From positions 127,775-191,774 of the forward strand of contig CAVTZF010000039.1 of NCBI GenBank assembly GCA_963739095.1: 64,000 nt of DNA, given 5' to 3'. Shown here in pieces: positions 28,009-36,597 of the stretch. Source of the stretch: JACVRW01 sp963739095 (GTDB taxonomy: Bacteria; Actinomycetota; Thermoleophilia; Solirubrobacterales; Thermoleophilaceae). Each line of letters opens with the position of its first letter. The first letter of the stretch is position 1. Made by a program: the position numbers and the translations under genes. The notes beneath the pieces are model-generated. The model was given only the letters and a program-made list of their open reading frames with translations. It was not told where the DNA came from and searched no databases.

Positions 28009-28227
28009 TTAGAACTCCACCTTGCGCACCGCCTCCTTGATCTTGCCGATGATCACGTCGCCGAGCTCCTTGCCCTCGTCGGTCCTGAAGCCCTTCATCG
28101 CGGCGATGACCCCGGCCATCACGAGCGCGACCAGCAGGATCAGCGCCACGTACTCGACCGTGCCCTGACCCCGGGTCGAACGCAGTCCGATCAGGCCGGC
28201 GTGCAGGCGTCCCATCAAGCGGTGCAT
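28009..28227 (-). CDS. Flp/TadE-type pilin-like protein
   Basis: 72 residues with the class IVb prepilin pattern: a short basic leader ending in RGQGTVEY (cleavage before or near Gly-Gln, the conserved Glu five residues in), one hydrophobic helix (about 27-44) and a charged tail. Such peptides are processed by TadV-type peptidases and assembled by the Tad machinery, none of which is in the window. The ATG at 28227 has GGGAGGAA four nt upstream. It is the likely first gene of a two-gene unit with the peptide gene downstream. Confidence 0.82.
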   Translation of the reverse strand: MHRLMGRLHAGLIGLRSTRGQGTVEYVALILLVALVMAGVIAAMKGFRTDEGKELGDVIIGKIKEAVRKVEF

Positions 28228-28366
28228 CACTTCCTCCCTCCGAAGATCTGACTGAACGACCGGCATGCTCCGGGGAAGCGATGCACGGCTCCAGACCCGC
28301 GCGTGACAACTCCGGCGCGGCTCGGTGACAGGGGAGCGACAAGTCGCCCTGCCATGATCAGCGCGC

Positions 28367-30259
28367 ATGTGCGGGATCGGAGCAATCCTCGATCCGGCCG
28401 GCACGGCGGGGCCCGACGCGGCCGAGCGGATGGTGGAGGCCCTGCGCCACCGTGGCCCCGACGGGGACGCGCTCAGGCGGATCGGCCCGCTCGCGCTCGC
28501 CCATACCCGGCTCGCGATCATCGACGTCGCCGGCGGCGACCAGCCGCTCGACTCCGAGGACGGGCAGGTCACCGCGATCGTCAACGGCGAGATCTACAAC
28601 CAGCACTACCTGCGCCGGCTGCTGGAGGAGCGCGGGCACCGCTTCGCGACGCACTCGGACAGCGAGGTGATCGTCCACGCCTACGAGGAGCACGGGCTCG
28701 AGTGCGTGCGCCGGCTCAGCGGGATCTTCGCCTTCGCGCTCTGGGACGCGCGCCGGCGCCGCCTCGTCGCGGCCCGCGACGCCTACGGCGTCAAGCCGCT
28801 CTACTGGTGGAGCGACGGCCACCGGGTCGCGCTCGCCTCGGAGATCGGCGCGCTGCTCGCGGCCGGGCTCGTCCGGCCCGAGGTCGACCGCGTCGCACTC
28901 GACCACTACCTCGCGTGCCGGTTCGTGCCCGCCCCGCGCACGCTCTTCGAGGGCATTCGCAAGCTGCCCGCCGCCTCCACGCTGGTGGTCGAGGCGAACG
29001 GCACGCCGCGCGTCGAGAGCTGGCGCGAGCGACCTGCGACCCCGTTCCAGGGCGCGGGCGACGACGAACTCGCCGACCAGCTCGCCGAGCGCTTCACGGA
29101 CGCGGTCGAGCGCCAGATGATGTCGGACGTCCCCTACGGCGCCTTCCTGTCGGGCGGGGTCGATTCGGCGGCCGTCGTCGCCGCCATGGCCGCCCGCTCC
29201 GCGAGCCCGCCCACCACCTTCACGATCGGCTTCCCCGGACACGGCGACGTGCTCGACGAGCGCGCGGCCGCCGCCGAGAGCGCCCGCCTGATCGGCACCG
29301 ACCACCACTCGACCACCACGACCGAGACCGACTTCCTCGCCGAGCTCGCGGCGAGCGTGCCGCGGCTGGAGGAGCCCTGCGGCATCCCGAGCGCCCCGGC
29401 GCTGATGCAGCTGTCGAATTTCGCGGCCACGCGGGTGAAGGTCGTGCTCGCCGGCCAGGGCGCCGACGAGCCCCACGGCGGCTACGGCCGCCACCAGGCC
29501 GCTGCCGTCCTCGACCGGCTCCGGCTCGTGCCGGCGGCAGCGGCCGCGCCCGCGGCGGCGCTGGCCCGCGTCCTTCCGCGCGCCGCGCGCGCCCGCCGCA
29601 CCGCACACGTGCTCGGCGGCCGCGGCGACGCCGAACGGCTCCTGCGTCTCGTCGAGATCACCGACGCGCCGGTGCGTACGGCGCTGCTCGGCGGGCGGCG
29701 GGACGCCCGCGGCCAGGAGGCCACCGTCGAGCGCCTCGCACGCGCGCGCGAGTTCCTCGCCGAGGTCCCGGGCCGCAGCCTGCTCGACCAGGCGCTCTAC
29801 CTCGACACCCACATGTTCCTGCCGGACGGGATCCTGATCTGCAACGACAAGATGTCGATGGCCGCCGGCCTCGAGCTCCGCGTGCCGTTCCTGGACGTCG
29901 ACCTGATGCGCTTCGTCGAGCGCATCCCGGGGGACACGCGCGTCCGGCGGGGCGCCGGCAAGCGACTCCACCGCATGGCGATGGAGCGCATCCTGCCGCA
30001 GGACATCGCAAACCGGCCGAAGCACGGCTTCGCCACCCCTTACGACGACTGGCTGCGCGCCTCGCTGGGCGCCGAGGTGGAGCGCCGCTACGCACCCGGC
30101 ACGGCGCTCGCGGCGCTGATCGAGCCGGCGGCGGTCGCCCGGCTCGTGGGCGAGCACCGGCGCGGGCGGGCCGACCACAAGGCGATCCTCTACTGCCTGC
30201 TCGAGCTCTCCGAATGGCATCACGTCTTCGTCGAGGCTCGCGAGCCCGTCGCCGCGTGA
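28367..30259 (+). CDS. asnB: Asparagine synthetase (glutamine-hydrolyzing)
   Basis: 630 residues, full-length AsnB. Cys2 heads the class II amidotransferase domain (MCGIGAIL; VNGEIYN near 69; RDAYGVKPLY near 137), followed by the ATP-pyrophosphatase domain with SGGVDSA near 260 and GQGADEPHGGYGR near 364. Usual AsnB has GADE(L/I)FGGY, so the Pro-His is a small departure. It overlaps the glycosyltransferase start (GTGA), suggesting a role in surface polysaccharide or amide modification rather than bulk asparagine supply. That is inference from context. Confidence 0.93.
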   Translation: MCGIGAILDPAGTAGPDAAERMVEALRHRGPDGDALRRIGPLALAHTRLAIIDVAGGDQPLDSEDGQVTAIVNGEIYNQHYLRRLLEERGHRFATHSDSEVIVHAYEEHGLECVRRLSGIFAFALWDARRRRLVAARDAYGVKPLYWWSDGHRVALASEIGALLAAGLVRPEVDRVALDHYLACRFVPAPRTLFEGIRKLPAASTLVVEANGTPRVESWRERPATPFQGAGDDELADQLAERFTDAVERQMMSDVPYGAFLSGGVDSAAVVAAMAARSASPPTTFTIGFPGHGDVLDERAAAAESARLIGTDHHSTTTTETDFLAELAASVPRLEEPCGIPSAPALMQLSNFAATRVKVVLAGQGADEPHGGYGRHQAAAVLDRLRLVPAAAAAPAAALARVLPRAARARRTAHVLGGRGDAERLLRLVEITDAPVRTALLGGRRDARGQEATVERLARAREFLAEVPGRSLLDQALYLDTHMFLPDGILICNDKMSMAAGLELRVPFLDVDLMRFVERIPGDTRVRRGAGKRLHRMAMERILPQDIANRPKHGFATPYDDWLRASLGAEVERRYAPGTALAALIEPAAVARLVGEHRRGRADHKAILYCLLELSEWHHVFVEAREPVAA

Positions 30260-31245
30260 AGCGCATCCTCTACGTGCACTCGCGCAAGGCGAGCTTCGTG
30301 GAGATCGACCGCGAGATCCTCGCCGAGCGCTACGAGCTCGAGGACCTCTACCAGCCCGGCCGCCTCCCCAACCCGATCAAGGTGATCGGCGGCGTCCTGC
30401 GGGCCGACCTCGTGTTCGGCTGGTTCGCGTCCTGGCACACCTTCTTCCCGATCACGCTGGCGTGGCTGCTGCGCAAGCCCTCTGTGCTCGTGATCGGCGG
30501 CTTCGACGTCGCGAACATGCCGGACATCGGCTACGGCCACCAGCAGGGCGGGCTGCGTCGCTGGGCGAGCCGCTGGGTCTTCCGGCGGGCCGGGCGGCTC
30601 GTCACGAACTCGAACTACTCGCTCAGCGAGATCGAGCGCAACACCCCGATCCCGCCCGCGCGCGTGACTGTCATCCACCACGGCGTGCCCGATCCGTTCG
30701 GAGCCCTGCCTGTCGAGCCGAAGGAGCGCATCGCCCTCACCGTGGGAGCGGTCGACGAGGGCACGCTGGTCCAGAAGGGCCAGCTGCCGTTCGTGGAGGC
30801 CTCGCACGAGCTACCCGACGTCCGGTTCGTGCTGGCCGGCAGATGGCTGGACAACGCCGTGGAGGAGCTGCGCAACCGAGCGGGCCTCAACGTGGAGCTC
30901 ACCGGCTTTCTCTCGGACGAGGAGCTGCTCGACGCCTATCGCCGGGCCGCCGTCTACGTGCAGGCCTCGCGCCACGAGGGCTTCGGCCTCGCGGTCGCCG
31001 AGGCGATGCTCGCGGGCTGCGTGCCGGTCGTGATGAACGTCACCGCGATGCCCGAGGTGGTCGGCGACGCGGGGGTGCTGATCGAGTCGCAGGACCCGGA
31101 TGCGGTTGCGGCGGGAATCCGCGAGGCGCTCGAGCTCGGCGCCCCGGCGTCGCGCGCGGCGCGCGAGCGTATCCTGACCACCTTCCCGATGGACCGCCGC
31201 CGCGAGGGAATCCTTCGAGTGGTGGAGGAGGCCCTCGCTGGCTGA
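30256..31245 (+). CDS. Glycosyltransferase family 4-type protein
   Basis: GT-B fold enzyme of 329 residues. It has an N-terminal strand-loop (VKRILYVHSR), a middle TNSNYSLSEIERN segment and the C-terminal donor-binding signature EGFGLAVAEAMLAGCVPVV (E-x7-E). Sugar donor and acceptor are unknown. The GTG at 30256 overlaps the asnB stop. The two are followed by a coiled-coil peptide and a SPOR protein, giving a four-gene run. Confidence 0.9.
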   Translation: MKRILYVHSRKASFVEIDREILAERYELEDLYQPGRLPNPIKVIGGVLRADLVFGWFASWHTFFPITLAWLLRKPSVLVIGGFDVANMPDIGYGHQQGGLRRWASRWVFRRAGRLVTNSNYSLSEIERNTPIPPARVTVIHHGVPDPFGALPVEPKERIALTVGAVDEGTLVQKGQLPFVEASHELPDVRFVLAGRWLDNAVEELRNRAGLNVELTGFLSDEELLDAYRRAAVYVQASRHEGFGLAVAEAMLAGCVPVVMNVTAMPEVVGDAGVLIESQDPDAVAAGIREALELGAPASRAARERILTTFPMDRRREGILRVVEEALAG

Positions 31246-31444
31246 CCTCCCCGACCTGGGCGCCTGGCGCCGACTGCGCGAGCGCCGCCGCGAGCGCGAA
31301 GCCCTGCTGCTCGACCTCGGGGCGCTCGTCTACGAGCTGCACCGCCAGGGCCAGCGCGCCCCCGAGCTCCTGCAGGAGAAGGCGATCGAGCTCGGCAAGG
31401 TCGACCGCGAGGTCCGCCAGCTGGAGGAGCAGCTCGGCCGGTGA
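31238..31444 (+). CDS. Small coiled-coil protein with probable CTG start
   Basis: 68 residues, highly charged, predicted almost all helical (RRLRERRREREALLLDLG, then VDREVRQLEEQLGR). No ATG, GTG or TTG is available in frame before the helical part. A CTG at 31238 has GGAGGAG seven nt upstream, within the end of the glycosyltransferase gene. The stop overlaps the start of the zinc-ribbon/SPOR gene (GTGA), which supports it as a real operon member. Function unknown. Confidence 0.6.
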   Translation: MADLPDLGAWRRLRERRREREALLLDLGALVYELHRQGQRAPELLQEKAIELGKVDREVRQLEEQLGR

Positions 31445-32150
31445 CCGACGAGCGCGAACCCGTCGCCGACGAGGAGCCGCCCGCCCCTGACGAGGAGCCG
31501 CCGCCCGAGGCCGCCGAGCCCGCGAGCGGGCCCGTCTGCCGCTCGTGCGGCGAGCCCGTCGACCCGCACCAGCTCGTCTGCCTGAACTGCGGCGCGCGCG
31601 TCGCGCTCAAGGAACACCGGTCGTGGGCGACGGAGCCGCTCGCGCCGGTCGCCGCGCTGCTCGTCGTCGTGATCGTGATCGGCGCCGGGCTGTTCGGCTT
31701 CGCGATCTCGGAGCTGACGAGCGACGACGACGGCGGCAGCGACGTGGCTCAGCAGCCGGCGGCCGCTGCGCAGGAGGAACCGCGGGCGGAGGCGCCCGGC
31801 GCCGAGGGCCCGGCGGTCGTCTCGGGGGCCGAGCAGGAGACGGAGTCCTCGACGGAGACGGCCCCGGCCGAGGAGCCTGCGGCGAACCCGAACGCGATCC
31901 CCGGCTGGCCGGCCGGCGTGACCGCCCACACGGTGGTGCTCGTCACTTCGAGCGACGGGGCGGCCGCGCGAAACGTCGCGCGCGAGGCGCGCCGCTCCGG
32001 CTTGGAGGCCGGCCTGATCAGATCGGATCCCTACAACCTCGGCAGCGGCCTGTGGATCGTCTTCACGGGACGCTTCGACACGCGCGAGGGCGCCGTGCGT
32101 CAGGCCGCCGGGCTTCAGGACCGTTACCCCGGCGCCTACCCGCAGCTGAT

Positions 32151-32166
<16 letters not shown>
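31441..32166 (+). CDS. Zinc-ribbon, transmembrane and SPOR-domain protein
   Basis: 241 residues in three parts: a cytosolic acidic stretch with a zinc ribbon (CRSCGEP to CLNCGAR, CxxC-x12-CxxC, about 33-52), one membrane helix (about 66-88), an acidic Ala/Glu linker, and a C-terminal SPOR-like domain (about 160-238; TVVLVTSSDG, GLWIVFTGRFDTREGA). SPOR domains bind denuded glycans at division sites. The GTG at 31441 overlaps the preceding stop. It converges with and overlaps the HDAC-like gene by 16 nt. Confidence 0.85.
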
Positions 32167-33200
<1,034 letters not shown>

Positions 33201-33209
33201 GGGCGCCGG

Positions 33210-33216
33210 TACGGTA
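33210..33216. promoter_or_regulatory. Overlapping divergent -10-like elements (HDAC-like gene and nadB)
   Basis: The palindrome GGTACGGTACC contains TACGGT on the plus strand (11 nt before the nadB GTG) and TACCGT on the minus strand (10 nt before the HDAC-like GTG). Both could serve as -10 boxes for back-to-back transcripts with leaders of only a few nt. Confidence 0.4.
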
Positions 33217-33226
33217 CCTGCGCGCC

Positions 33227-34687
33227 GTGGAGGAGCCCATCCGCACCGAAGTCGCAGTCGTGGGCGCCGGCGCCGCCGGGCTCTACGCCGCGCTGGTCGC
33301 CGCGCGTGAGGGCGCGCGGGTCGCGCTCGTGAGCCGCTCGCCGCTCGCCCAGACGGCGAGCTTCTGGGCACAGGGCGGGATCGCCGCCGCGCTCGCCGAG
33401 GACGACTCGCCCGAGCTGCACATCGAGGACACGCTCGTCGCGGGCCGCGAGCTCGCCCGCCCGAGCGCGGTCAGGGTGCTCTGCGAGGACTCGCCCGCCA
33501 GCGTCCGCGACCTGCAGGAGCTCGGCGTCCAGTTCGACGCCGACCGCGCGGGCAACCTCGCACTCGGGCTCGAGGGTGGCCACTCCCGGCGGCGGATCGT
33601 CCACGCCGGCGGCTCTGCCACCGGCCGCCGCATCACGCGCGACCTGTCGGCGATCGCGGCGACGGACGAGCGCGTGACCGTGCTCGAGCCGCTCGCGGCG
33701 AGCGCTCTGCTCACGCACGAGGGCCGCTGCGTCGGGCTGGTCGCACGCTCGCGGGACGGAGTCGCGCGGAGGCTGCTGGCGCGCGCTGTCATCCTCGCCA
33801 CCGGCGGGATGGCCGCGCTCTGGGCGCGGACGACGAACCCGCGCGGCGCGATCGGCGCGGGCCTCACGCTCGCCGACGCCGCCGGCGCGCGGCTCGCCGA
33901 TCTCGAGTTCATGCAGTTCCACCCCACCGCGCTGCGCCACGACGGCCCGCGCGACGGCTTCCTCATCACCGAGGCGGTGCGCGGCGAGGGCGCGAAGCTG
34001 CTCAACCCCGCGGGCGAGCGCTTCGTCGACGAGCTCGCCCCGCGCGACCAGGTGGCGCTCGCGATCCAGGCCGAGCTCGACGCCGGCGGTGCCCCCTCGG
34101 TCGGACTCGACATGCGCGCGCTCGACCTCGGGCGCTTCCCCAACATCGCGGCCGCGCTGGCCGAGGTCGGTATCGACCCGGCGCGCGAGCTCGTGCCGGT
34201 CGCACCGGCCGCGCACTACACGATGGGCGGCGTGGCGGCGGACCTCGACGGGAGGTCGACGCTGCCAGGCCTGTACGCCGTCGGCGAATGCGCCTGCACC
34301 GGGCTGCACGGCGCCAACCGGCTGGCCTCGAACTCGCTCGCGGAATGCTTCGTGTTCGGCCGCCGCGCCGGGCTCGCCGCCACGGCAGACCCCGAGCCGC
34401 CCGCCGACGCGGACCCCGCGGAGCCGGTCGCGGCGCCGCTCCCGCCGGACGAGACGCGCGCCGCGCTGTGGAGCGACGCCGGCCTGCTGCGCGACCCGGC
34501 GCGACTGCGCGCGTTGCTCGAGGACCGCTACCCGCTGGCGCGCCTGATCGCGGCGTCCTGCCTCGCGCGCGAGGAGAGCCGGGGCGCCCACCAGCGCGTC
34601 GACCACCCGGAGCGCGACCCCGCGCTCGACCGCATGCATACGCTGGTGGGGGCCGGCCGCGAGCCCGCCTTCGAGCGATGGGAATAG
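33227..34687 (+). CDS. nadB: L-aspartate oxidase
   Basis: First enzyme of de novo NAD synthesis, aspartate to iminoaspartate, FAD-dependent. 486 residues with the FAD Rossmann motif VVGAGAAGLYAAL (about 11-23), the QGGIAAAL segment, HPTALRHDGPRDGFLITEAVRGEGA near 230, and HYTMGG with GLHGANRLASNSL in the C-terminal third. The GTG at 33227 is chosen because it directly precedes the Rossmann strand. nadA and nadC are not in the window. It overlaps the flavin reductase gene by 10 nt. Confidence 0.95.
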   Translation: MEEPIRTEVAVVGAGAAGLYAALVAAREGARVALVSRSPLAQTASFWAQGGIAAALAEDDSPELHIEDTLVAGRELARPSAVRVLCEDSPASVRDLQELGVQFDADRAGNLALGLEGGHSRRRIVHAGGSATGRRITRDLSAIAATDERVTVLEPLAASALLTHEGRCVGLVARSRDGVARRLLARAVILATGGMAALWARTTNPRGAIGAGLTLADAAGARLADLEFMQFHPTALRHDGPRDGFLITEAVRGEGAKLLNPAGERFVDELAPRDQVALAIQAELDAGGAPSVGLDMRALDLGRFPNIAAALAEVGIDPARELVPVAPAAHYTMGGVAADLDGRSTLPGLYAVGECACTGLHGANRLASNSLAECFVFGRRAGLAATADPEPPADADPAEPVAAPLPPDETRAALWSDAGLLRDPARLRALLEDRYPLARLIAASCLAREESRGAHQRVDHPERDPALDRMHTLVGAGREPAFERWE

Positions 34688-35178
34688 ACGGCGAGACACC
34701 TGTCCACGAGCTCTTCACGGAGTCGATGACCGTGCTCGCCTCGGGCGTCGCCGTGATCACCGCCCGCCGCCCCGACGGCAAGCCGTGCGGGATCGCAGCC
34801 ACCTCGCTCAGCTCCTACAGCGCCCATCCGCCCTCGCTGCTCGTGTCGGTCTGGCACGCGTCGCGCTGCCACGACCCGCTGGCGACCTGCGATCACTTCG
34901 GTGTGCACCTGCTGAAGAGCGACGAGCTGCACCTCGCCCAGCGCTTCGCGGACAGCAGCCACCCGGACAAGTTCGCGGGGCTCGAGTGGTCGTGGGACGA
35001 CGACGTCCCCGAGCTGAGCGGCGGGCTCGCCTACCTACGCTGCCGGCGCGCGGAGAACTTCGCGCGCTACGACCACACGATCCTGATCGGCGACCTCGAG
35101 GGCGGGCGCCTCGAGGAGGGGCACCCGCTCGTCTACGCGCGCCGGCGCATGGACTGGCTCATGCAGCCGATGCAGTAG
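34678..35178 (+). CDS. Flavin reductase-like FMN-binding protein
   Basis: 166-residue flavoprotein of the flavin reductase (split-barrel) family. It has VLASGVAVITARRPDGKPCGI near the N-terminus (SGV.vit motif), ATSLSSYSAHPPSLLVSV and a C-terminal HTILIGDLEGG. It normally reduces FMN with NAD(P)H to feed a monooxygenase, but no partner is visible. The ATG at 34678 lies inside the end of nadB. Its 3' end overlaps the convergent R2lox-like gene by 20 nt. Confidence 0.88.
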   Translation: MGIDGETPVHELFTESMTVLASGVAVITARRPDGKPCGIAATSLSSYSAHPPSLLVSVWHASRCHDPLATCDHFGVHLLKSDELHLAQRFADSSHPDKFAGLEWSWDDDVPELSGGLAYLRCRRAENFARYDHTILIGDLEGGRLEEGHPLVYARRRMDWLMQPMQ

Positions 35179-36070
35179 ATCCCAGCGGCACGCCGATCAC
35201 CTTGAGCCGGCGCGACAGAGCGCTGTAGGCGAACTCCGCCTGCTCCTGCGACGTGTAGCCGAAGAACTCGTACTCGTCGCCGAGCGCATAGCCCTTGGGC
35301 ACCAGCACGCCGGCCGCGAGCGGGAGCAGGTCGTTGAGCGTCTCCTGCACGCGGATGCGCATCCCCTCGTCCGCGCACTTCTGCTGGAGGAACCAGGTGC
35401 CGTAGGCGACGTGCCGGTGCTCGTCGCGCGCGATGTTGGCGAAGCCCTCCTGGAAGCCCGGCAGCAGGTCGTGCTTCTCGTAGTAGTCGAACATGAAGTG
35501 CTGGCCCGTCAGCGCCAGCGTCCCCTCGATGACCATGTGGTACGCGGTCACGAAGTCGACCTTCGCCTCGAGGTCGGCCGGATCGGCGATCAGGCGCTCG
35601 CCGGCCTTGACCAGCCGCTCGTCGAACAGCTCCACGAACGCGTCGGTCACGTCCGCCCGCGCCGCCGCGAGCCGGTCCTGGATGCCGCCGTCGGTCCCGG
35701 CCACCTCGCGGAACCAACGGTCGAAGAACTGCATGTGGCGCGCCTCGTCGACCTGCTGCGTCGTGAGGAAGGCCTCCTCCTGCTCGTTCTCGTAGGCCAT
35801 CACGAGCCCCGAGAACTGCGTGGTCACGCGTTCCTCGCCGACGAAGAAGGACGAGAGGCCCCAGAGGTGCTCCTCCTTGTCCTCATCCGAGAGCGTGGCC
35901 CACTGCTCCTTGTCGCGCTCCAGGTCGATGCCCTGCGACTGCCACTGCTGGCGCTCCCACAGCTCGTAGAGCTGCTGCGGGTCCATGAGCTTCAGCGTGC
36001 GGTTCAGGTACGCGTCGTCCGTGATCGTGGCGGGGTCGCCCTGGCTGGTGAAATCGAGCAGGCTGGCCAT
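35159..36070 (-). CDS. R2lox-like oxidase (ribonucleotide reductase R2 superfamily)
   Basis: 303 residues, the size of R2-like ligand-binding oxidases rather than class Ia R2. The dimetal ligands are placeable: Glu80, Glu109 and His112 (ExxH), Glu182, Glu217 and His220 (ExxH). The residues that form the Val-Tyr ether cross-link in R2lox also match by spacing: Val82 (Glu+2) and Tyr177 (Glu182-5). The biological substrate of R2lox is not known. No ribonucleotide reductase large subunit is nearby. The ATG at 36070 has TACGAT six nt upstream and no ribosome-binding site. Confidence 0.82.
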   Translation of the reverse strand: MASLLDFTSQGDPATITDDAYLNRTLKLMDPQQLYELWERQQWQSQGIDLERDKEQWATLSDEDKEEHLWGLSSFFVGEERVTTQFSGLVMAYENEQEEAFLTTQQVDEARHMQFFDRWFREVAGTDGGIQDRLAAARADVTDAFVELFDERLVKAGERLIADPADLEAKVDFVTAYHMVIEGTLALTGQHFMFDYYEKHDLLPGFQEGFANIARDEHRHVAYGTWFLQQKCADEGMRIRVQETLNDLLPLAAGVLVPKGYALGDEYEFFGYTSQEQAEFAYSALSRRLKVIGVPLGSTASAA

Positions 36071-36076
36071 CGCGCC

Positions 36077-36082
36077 ATCGTA
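36077..36082 (-). promoter_or_regulatory. -10-like element for the R2lox-like gene
   Basis: TACGAT (minus strand) 6 nt before the ATG. A TGTTGA at about 17-bp spacing upstream could be the -35. The transcript would be leaderless. Confidence 0.45.
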
Positions 36083-36134
36083 ACCCGCTTAACACAAACT
36101 CAACATTGGGGTCGTTCCAGCCTGCGGAGGCGCA

Positions 36135-36575
36135 ATGACGGCAGGAGGCCCGATGTATCAGTTCAGTCGCTCGCTGTACCGCCAGTTGGCGGTGGACGTC
36201 GTTCCCAGCAGGGGGGAGGACGTCGCAATCACACGACAGCGCTTTCTCAGGACGTGCGAGGTGTCGATGGAGCGCCTGGCGCTCGATCGGCACTATTTCG
36301 CGAAGCCCGTGAAGACGCTGTTCAACGACGTGCGTCACTTCTTTCCGATGACCGAGCAGCTGCGCGTCTACCGCCTGTGCAGGGAGCACATGACGGTGGC
36401 GACGGAGTTCGTCGACAGCCGGCTTCGGACGGGTGTGACCTTCGACGGCAGCCCGGCGTGCTGTCACGCGAGTACGCGCCGGGGCAGCCCCTGCCAGCGG
36501 GTGCCGCTGCCGGGCAGGAAGTACTGCCCGTCGCACAAGCACCTCGAGGACGTCGTGGCGCTGGCGGCCGCCTGA
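36135..36575 (+). CDS. Hypothetical protein with C-terminal zinc-binding motif
   Basis: 146 residues. The first 100 are helical and basic without a known domain. The end carries CCHASTRRGSPCQRVPLP then YCPSHKH (Cys109/110, Cys120, Cys131, His134), the C...GxPC...C..H arrangement of small treble-clef-like zinc motifs found in phage and bacterial proteins of unknown role. The ATG at 36135 has GGAGG four nt upstream. It diverges from the R2lox-like gene with 64 nt between them. Confidence 0.7.
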   Translation: MTAGGPMYQFSRSLYRQLAVDVVPSRGEDVAITRQRFLRTCEVSMERLALDRHYFAKPVKTLFNDVRHFFPMTEQLRVYRLCREHMTVATEFVDSRLRTGVTFDGSPACCHASTRRGSPCQRVPLPGRKYCPSHKHLEDVVALAAA

Positions 36576-36597
36576 AACGCATAGCGTCCACCCCGAG

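Noticed and set aside
28367..30259. AsnB homologue near a small peptide gene, suggesting lasso-peptide biosynthesis
   Set aside because: The protein is a full-length asparagine synthetase with an intact glutaminase domain, no B-type leader protease or lasso-type precursor is present, and the nearby peptide has a lanthipeptide-like leader on the other strand.
35159..36070. Class I ribonucleotide reductase beta subunit
   Set aside because: Length about 300, no radical-tyrosine context of NrdB seen, no large-subunit gene nearby, and the Val-Tyr pair at R2lox spacing favours R2lox.
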